In this document: positions 27,547 through 30,887 of the stretch, in pieces
Position numbering within the stretch: the first letter of the stretch is position 1
How the letters are laid out: every line of letters starts with the position of its first letter
Notes under the pieces: generated by a model
Database searches by the model: none
The model's input: the letters and a program-made list of their open reading frames with translations, nothing else
What the model was told of the DNA's origin: nothing
Made by a program: the position numbers and the translations under genes
Origin: a virus
IMG/VR virus record: IMGVR_UViG_3300046472_000222
Location: 1 to 30,887 of that record
Length of the DNA stretch: 30,887 nt
Strand: one strand, 5' to 3'

Positions 27547-27752
27547 GGCTAGGCCGAGGCCAGGTCTGCGACTGCGGGGTGTGCCGGCTCTGCCAGTACC
27601 GCATGGTGCAGGCAACCCGCCGGCGCAAGATCAAGGCTGCTGACACCCGCGAACCGTGGACCGAGGCGCGCGACACGCGCGCGGACGAACTTCGCTACCA
27701 GGAACTGCTGCGCCGGTACGGCCATCTCATGCAGAACGGCAGCGCCTACTAG
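27543..27752 (+). CDS. Cysteine-rich basic protein, 69 aa
   Basis: A TTG start at 27543 overlaps the previous stop (TTGA); without it the first usable start would be ATG 27603, losing the cysteines. It has CDCGVCRLCQYRMVQATRRRK, a C-x-C-x2-C-x2-C cluster followed by a basic patch, as in small zinc-binding DNA or RNA proteins common next to phage nucleases. The C-terminus is helical (DELRYQELLRRYGHLM). It ends four bases into the convergent membrane gene. Confidence 0.7.
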   Translation: MRLGRGQVCDCGVCRLCQYRMVQATRRRKIKAADTREPWTEARDTRADELRYQELLRRYGHLMQNGSAY

Positions 27753-28138
27753 GCTGGCTTTCTCCCGAGGATCATCTGGAGTATCTGTAGCAACGTGAGC
27801 GCGGCCCCGAGCCCGATTCCTATTCCGCTCATCGTGGCCACCTGTGATTGAAGGTGGAAGACCTGCTCCTGAAGGGTCGTCACCTGCGTCGAAACCACTG
27901 CCGCTGTGCTCTCGACGCGGGCGATCCTCTCCCCGTTGTTCGTGCTCTGCGCATGCACGAGCACGGCCACGGAAGCTCCAATGAATCCAGAGCACAGCAT
28001 CAGGAACATGACCCGCGCAAGAGTCAGAGCCGCTGCCCGCGCCTTTCTTGGCATACTGAGTGCGAGCCGGTGGTCGCATCCAAGGTTCGTACAGATCAGA
28101 TCGTACGACGACGTGAGGACGCGTAGCGGGTTATCCAT
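27749..28138 (-). CDS. Two-span membrane protein with coiled coil, 129 aa
   Basis: N-terminal 30 residues have two Cys and a His (CTNLGCDH) and a basic stretch (MPRKARA). Transmembrane helix 1 is around residues 41-62 (ARVMFLMLCSGFIGASVAVLV). A helical, heptad-like segment follows (ARVESTAAVVSTQVTTLQEQVFHLQSQ), then helix 2 (GIGIGLGAALTLLQILQMILG, ~103-124) and a short basic tail. Both ends probably face the cytoplasm. It could be a holin or an envelope exclusion protein. ATG 28138 is chosen because of the promoter; ATG 28052 is the alternative. Confidence 0.7.
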   Translation of the reverse strand: MDNPLRVLTSSYDLICTNLGCDHRLALSMPRKARAAALTLARVMFLMLCSGFIGASVAVLVHAQSTNNGERIARVESTAAVVSTQVTTLQEQVFHLQSQVATMSGIGIGLGAALTLLQILQMILGRKPA

Positions 28139-28145
28139 TGCGGCA

Positions 28146-28151
28146 AGAGTA
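28146..28151 (-). promoter_or_regulatory. -10-like TACTCT, leaderless start at 28138
   Basis: Minus strand TGGTACTCT, seven bases, ATG 28138. It has the TGG-TAC form seen at 15273, 19846 and 21504. Confidence 0.5.
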
Positions 28152-28221
28152 CCACATCTTGCGCCACAAGAAAAAAACTACCACTACGGGCTGCGTGGAA
28201 CTATCGCCTCAAAAGTGGGCC

Positions 28222-28249
28222 TTGCGATTCCGCCAGGTTTTGGTAGACT
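28222..28249 (+). promoter_or_regulatory. Promoter TTGCGA-16-TAGACT for second early operon
   Basis: TTGCGA (28222-28227), 16 bases, TAGACT (28244-28249) preceded by TGG (extended -10). No ATG follows at six bases, so this unit has a real leader of about 90 bases, unlike the leaderless ones. Confidence 0.6.
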
Positions 28250-28255
28250 GTGGAT

Positions 28256-28343
28256 TCCCGGTTGTGGAGACACACCGAGCCTGAGAGAACAGGCTTGGTG
28301 GTATCTGAGAAGCAGGCGGGATCAGCGGCCAGGAACCGCCGAC
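28256..28343 (+). promoter_or_regulatory. 5' leader with 11-bp hairpin
   Basis: CACCGAGCCTG (28273-28283), six-base loop AGAGAA, CAGGCTTGGTG (28290-28300): 11 pairs with one G-T. A second GCGG/CCGC stem follows (28325-28339). No T-tract, so not a terminator. Could stabilise the mRNA or control translation of 28344/28406. Confidence 0.5.
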
Positions 28344-28409
28344 ATGCTCAACCTAACACGAATCCAGACGCCAAGCAAGGCCCACGAGTACCAGGGCGGT
28401 GCAGCGTGA
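28344..28409 (+). CDS. Possible 21-aa leader peptide
   Basis: MLNLTRIQTPSKAHEYQGGA, one more Ala, then TGA in a GTGA overlap with the next gene. AGGA lies eight bases upstream. Its only support is the leader promoter and coupling overlap; could be incidental. Confidence 0.35.
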   Translation: MLNLTRIQTPSKAHEYQGGAA

Positions 28410-28735
28410 TCTCCCAGCAGCTCGCGGGGCACTCGCTGCGCACACGCAAACGGATGACGTACGTCGACGGATATCGCGCCGTTATTCGTTCACTCGGGTA
28501 CATCCTAATCGCGTGGAACTCGAAACAGGAAGGCACTTCTCCGTACAGAACAGGTGATCGCGTCGAGAAAATATGGGGGGAATACCCAGCACCCGAGCCG
28601 CTTGTGGTTATCGGACCCGGCTCCCGCGCAGAGTTCGCGAAGCAGATGGAAATCCTGAAAGATGCCGGTTATCCCGGACCAGGCGTGCGCCCCAAGACTG
28701 GATACCGCGTGTCGCGTGTCGGGAGGCCGTCATGA
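28406..28735 (+). CDS. Hypothetical 109-aa protein
   Basis: GTG start at 28406 overlapping TGA. Sequence ISQQLAGHSLRTRKRMTYVDGYRAVIRSLGYILIAWNSKQEGTSPYRTGDRVEKIW, then PLVVIGPGSRAEFAKQMEILKDAGYPGPGVRP and a basic end. Looks like a small alpha/beta nucleic-acid-associated protein; no family recognised. First solid gene of the replication-type operon; ATGA overlap with the next. Confidence 0.7.
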   Translation: MISQQLAGHSLRTRKRMTYVDGYRAVIRSLGYILIAWNSKQEGTSPYRTGDRVEKIWGEYPAPEPLVVIGPGSRAEFAKQMEILKDAGYPGPGVRPKTGYRVSRVGRPS

Positions 28736-29472
28736 GTAATCAGGGCGTATTCCCCGGCTGGGGGCACCTGTTCCGCGAGAAGTGGAACCCCAACCCGCAC
28801 ACCCTGGCGCGCGTCAAGAACTACCTAGAGGGCTTCGCCGCCCACGGCCGAACCATCCACTGGAAGCTCAGGACCGCCGCGGCGAGGCTAGACATGGGGC
28901 GCTCGACACTATGCCGGTACCTGCGCTACCTGCGCGAGCAGAACTGGCTAGCGACGGTCAAAGTCACGATGCGCTACGCGATCCGAAAAGTGCTTGGGAG
29001 TGTTAAGCTTGCATCGCCAAGTGGGACACCATGCGGGACACCTATAGAAGTAAAACCTGAAGCCAGTCAAAACCAACCAAAACAGAACTCTTCGGACGCC
29101 CCCAGTTCTGGTGGGTGCGAAATCAGCAAGCTCCCCGTTGGGTATTGTGAGGCGTACCAGAGGCTGGTTGAAATCTTCGACGCCGCGGGCAAGGCTCGAA
29201 ACGACCGCGATCTACAGCGAGGGCACGCGGCCTTCATCGGAATTGGTGTTGCGCAGTGGGAGCCCGCGATTGCGTGCGCGATGGATTTGTGTCAGAAGAC
29301 AGCAAACCCACGGTTTATTCCATCTCTCGTAAACTTCCTGCTGGATGAGCCATGGACGCGGGTAGCTGTTGTGAGAACGCTCCCGGTGATCACCGAACCG
29401 ACAGCTAAAACCAAAGGCCGTTTGGCGCTCGAAAGCTCGATATCGTGGTTTTTGAACGGCGGTGGAAGATGA
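28732..29472 (+). CDS. Winged-helix replication-initiation-like protein, 246 aa
   Basis: Residues ~30-85 form a helix-turn-helix (RTIHWKLRTAAARLDMGRSTLCRYLRYLREQNWLATVKV), as in phage replication proteins of the lambda O or DnaD-associated type. A low-complexity linker follows (PEASQNQPKQNSSDAPSSGG), then a helical C-terminal domain (YCEAYQRLVEIFDAAGKARND) that may bind a helicase or loader. Codon use here is more AT-rich than in its neighbours. ATG 28732 is coupled to the previous gene. Transcription regulator is the alternative. Confidence 0.65.
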   Translation: MSNQGVFPGWGHLFREKWNPNPHTLARVKNYLEGFAAHGRTIHWKLRTAAARLDMGRSTLCRYLRYLREQNWLATVKVTMRYAIRKVLGSVKLASPSGTPCGTPIEVKPEASQNQPKQNSSDAPSSGGCEISKLPVGYCEAYQRLVEIFDAAGKARNDRDLQRGHAAFIGIGVAQWEPAIACAMDLCQKTANPRFIPSLVNFLLDEPWTRVAVVRTLPVITEPTAKTKGRLALESSISWFLNGGGR

Positions 29473-30023
29473 GGCCAGACCGACAGCAAATAGCCGCCGC
29501 GATCGCCATGATGTCCGGTGGACTGGTGAAGTACTTCCCATCAGACGATGCGGCGCAGAGAATCATCCTGCTCGAGCTCGAGCGTATGGTTCCCACTGTA
29601 GAGGCGCTGGACTGGCTGGTAGACAAATACCTCCGTGTGATCGGTGAGTGGACCAGCCTGAAAGACCTTCGTGGCGTTTTATGCGCCCGCTGCACACCAT
29701 TGGATAAAATCCAGGCGTATAGTTCCGCTCCCGGCTTCACCGCTGATGACCTGGAGGCCAACTGGCACTCGCGACAGTTAGAGGAATCTACCGCGCGATT
29801 GGAGGAATACCGCCAACAGGCGCGGCTCATGGGGCCGGCCGACAGAACGGCTGCGGCTCAGATACAGGGAGCGGTGGATATTCTAGCAGAGGCGTCGGAC
29901 ATCAACGAACGCGAGCAGCGCGAGCCGGTGCGGATGCCGGACGAAATAAACCGCAAGGCTTCACGCGAGGCACTGCTCCGCGCGTTCCCCGACCAAGCAA
30001 AAAAAGAGGGGCTGGTTCAATGA
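29469..30023 (+). CDS. Hypothetical partner of the replication protein, 184 aa
   Basis: Helical throughout: MRPDRQQIAAAIAMMSGGLVKYFPSDDAAQRIILLELERMVPTVEALDWLVDKYL, a middle with CARCTP, and long charged helices (LEESTARLEEYRQQARL). No P-loop is visible, so it is not a DnaC-type ATPase; a helicase-binding adaptor of another kind is possible. Coupled by ATGA on both sides, always between the winged-helix gene and DUF3310. Confidence 0.65.
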   Translation: MRPDRQQIAAAIAMMSGGLVKYFPSDDAAQRIILLELERMVPTVEALDWLVDKYLRVIGEWTSLKDLRGVLCARCTPLDKIQAYSSAPGFTADDLEANWHSRQLEESTARLEEYRQQARLMGPADRTAAAQIQGAVDILAEASDINEREQREPVRMPDEINRKASREALLRAFPDQAKKEGLVQ

Positions 30024-30241
30024 CCGCCGAGGCCGACCTGGCGGTGGATCATCCGGCGCATTACAAGCGCGGCGGGATCGAGGCTATCGACGTGATCGAG
30101 GCATTCGACCTTGGTTTCCACCTCGGGAACGTGGTGAAGTACATACTCCGCGCCGAGGCGAAGGGAGCGACACTTCAGGATCTCAAGAAGGCGTCCTGGT
30201 ATTTGAAGCGCGAGATCAACAGACGGGAGAGTGGGCAGTGA
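30020..30241 (+). CDS. DUF3310 protein, 73 aa
   Basis: Clear DUF3310 signature: HPAHYKRGGIEAIDVIEAF, then LGNVVKYILRAEAKG and DLKKASWYLKREI. These small proteins are widespread in tailed phages, sometimes annotated as nucleotide-kinase related, with no firm function. Length is typical. Coupled to neighbours by ATGA and GTGA. Confidence 0.9.
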   Translation: MTAEADLAVDHPAHYKRGGIEAIDVIEAFDLGFHLGNVVKYILRAEAKGATLQDLKKASWYLKREINRRESGQ

Positions 30242-30384
30242 ACCCCGCAACCGACCTGGCGCGCTGCCTCGCCGAGCAGCGGGCGGCCGTGGCGCACATG
30301 CCGGTCGACGAACGTGCCGCGCGCCTGTGGCTGAACGACTGGGTTAGCGAAGAAGTGCTGATCCGCGCGGAGCTGGCGCGATGA
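30238..30384 (+). CDS. 48-aa helical protein
   Basis: GTG start overlapping the DUF3310 stop, and stop overlapping the next ATG. Sequence NPATDLARCLAEQRAAVAHM then ARLWLNDWVSEEVLIRAELAR: one or two helices, acidic. It fills the exact gap between two genes with coupled junctions on both sides, which is the main evidence that it is real. Function unknown. Confidence 0.7.
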   Translation: MNPATDLARCLAEQRAAVAHMPVDERAARLWLNDWVSEEVLIRAELAR

Positions 30385-30605
30385 AGTGCGCCAAGTGCGA
30401 TCTTAAGGCCGTGGGCCGCGGACTGTGCTCGACCCACTATGCGCGAGCTCGCCGACGCAAGCAGGTTATCGGCGAGCCCATGCCGAACAAGAACTGTGAA
30501 GATCTGGAGTTCAGGGGTATTTGGACGGTCGTGCGCTTGCGCCTCACGCCATTGGATGTTCTCGGTCAGCGCGGGTCTGCTTGTGATGAGATGCCGGTGC
30601 GGTAA
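30381..30605 (+). CDS. Zinc-finger protein, 74 aa
   Basis: MKCAKCDLKAVGRGLCSTHYARARRR: C-x2-C, then C-x2-H, with the K-A-x-G-R-G-L-C-x-x-H-Y-x-R-x-R-R signature that is common in actinophage and other phage small proteins and in some HNH-adjacent modules. The C-terminal half (EDLEFRGIWTVVRLRLTPLDV) is unrelated. Probably binds nucleic acid. Last gene before the small terminase. Confidence 0.8.
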   Translation: MKCAKCDLKAVGRGLCSTHYARARRRKQVIGEPMPNKNCEDLEFRGIWTVVRLRLTPLDVLGQRGSACDEMPVR

Positions 30606-30608
30606 GCT
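30603..30608 (+). promoter_or_regulatory. -10-like TAAGCT, leaderless start at 30615
   Basis: TAAGCT, six bases, ATG 30615. It contains the preceding stop codon, so part of the match is expected by chance. Confidence 0.35.
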
Positions 30609-30614
30609 TGATGC

Positions 30615-30887
30615 ATGGCGGAAACCGCCTCGCCCTTCCACAACATTCGACATCCTAAACAGCGCGCGTTCCTTACGGCCTATTCCCACCTCGGTTCACA
30701 GACCCGCGCGGCTCGTGTTGCGAAGATCGACCGGACCACGCATTTCGTATGGATGCGCACCGATCCGGAGTACGCGGAAGCCTTCAAGTTCTCTCAGGAG
30801 ATCGCGGCGGAATCACTCGAAGACGCCGCACTGCTTCGTGCTCGCGATGGCATCAATCGCCCCGTGTTTCACAAGGGTAAAATCTGT
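30615..30887 (+). CDS. Terminase small subunit, N-terminal 91 aa (cut by window end)
   Basis: AETASPFHNIRHPKQRAFLTAYSHLGSQTRAARVAKIDRTTHFVW is the usual DNA-binding helix-turn-helix of phage small terminases ('K..aFL.a....g....AA..agi.r.t...W'), followed by DPEYAEAFKFSQEIAAESLEDAALLRA and the RDGINRPVFHKGK region typical of phBC6A51-like subunits. It recognises the packaging site and loads the large subunit, which should lie just beyond the window. No stop is reached. Because capsid genes are far away on the left, the map is circularly permuted relative to the usual order. Confidence 0.75.
   Translation, partial: MAETASPFHNIRHPKQRAFLTAYSHLGSQTRAARVAKIDRTTHFVWMRTDPEYAEAFKFSQEIAAESLEDAALLRARDGINRPVFHKGKIC

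Noticed and set aside
1-30887. tRNA genes, CRISPR arrays, integrase or attachment sites, insertion sequences
   Set aside because: No cloverleaf, regular direct-repeat array, recombinase motif or terminal inverted repeat was seen.

Overview
The window is part of a tailed double-stranded DNA phage genome (siphovirus type), or a prophage of one, from a GC-rich bacterial host. The phage call rests on a complete run of head and tail genes: capsid maturation protease with nested scaffold, decoration protein, major capsid protein, connector genes, tail tube, frameshifted tail chaperones, tape measure and tail-tip proteins. A recombination and replication block and the start of a terminase small subunit follow. 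Three genes carry Sec-type signal peptides of a style seen in Acidobacteria (Solibacter/Bryobacter-like), which hints at an acidobacterial host, but this is only inference. No integrase, attachment site, CRISPR array, tRNA or clear repressor is visible, and both ends cut through genes.

Layout. Positions 1-1962 hold a minus-strand block of eight tightly coupled small genes (ATGA/GTGA overlaps), unknown or cysteine-rich. Positions 2021-5314 hold three plus-strand genes, each with its own promoter: a signal-peptide tailspike, a signal-peptide proline-rich protein and a small unknown. Positions 5663-12096 are the head-to-tail operon. Positions 12063-21072 encode the tape measure and tail-tip/receptor-binding proteins. 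Single or paired minus-strand genes for small zinc-ribbon proteins interrupt the structural region at 5311-5592, 15044-15250, 19380-19808 and 21066-21467. Positions 21517-22041 encode a third secreted protein. Positions 22042-23492 are a minus-strand block with a secreted lytic transglycosylase (probable endolysin). A divergent control region at 23493-23595 separates it from a plus-strand early block (23596-26395): zinc-ribbon proteins, an ERF-type annealing protein, a DnaQ-like exonuclease and a YqaJ-type recombinase. A terminator and about 330 bases of hairpin-rich non-coding sequence precede an acidic-tailed protein, a VRR-NUC nuclease and a cysteine-rich protein (26762-27752). A minus-strand membrane protein (27749-28138) lies back to back with a second early operon (28344-30605: winged-helix replication-type protein, unknown partner, DUF3310 protein, zinc finger). 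The truncated small terminase starts at 30615.

Expression logic. The strongest pattern is two-fold. Genes that head a transcription unit, on either strand, lack a Shine-Dalgarno sequence and instead have a -10-like hexamer (TAC/TAA/CAA followed by NNT) ending 5-7 bases before the start codon, the geometry of leaderless transcription. Genes inside operons use a Shine-Dalgarno or a stop/start overlap. A 17-base sequence containing the palindrome TTCTACGTAGAA occurs at two control regions 22.5 kb apart and is a candidate operator. Other highlights are a canonical G GGA AAA frameshift site, an in-frame nested scaffold start, a structured leader upstream of a recombination-block gene, and roughly a dozen tiny CxxC proteins.
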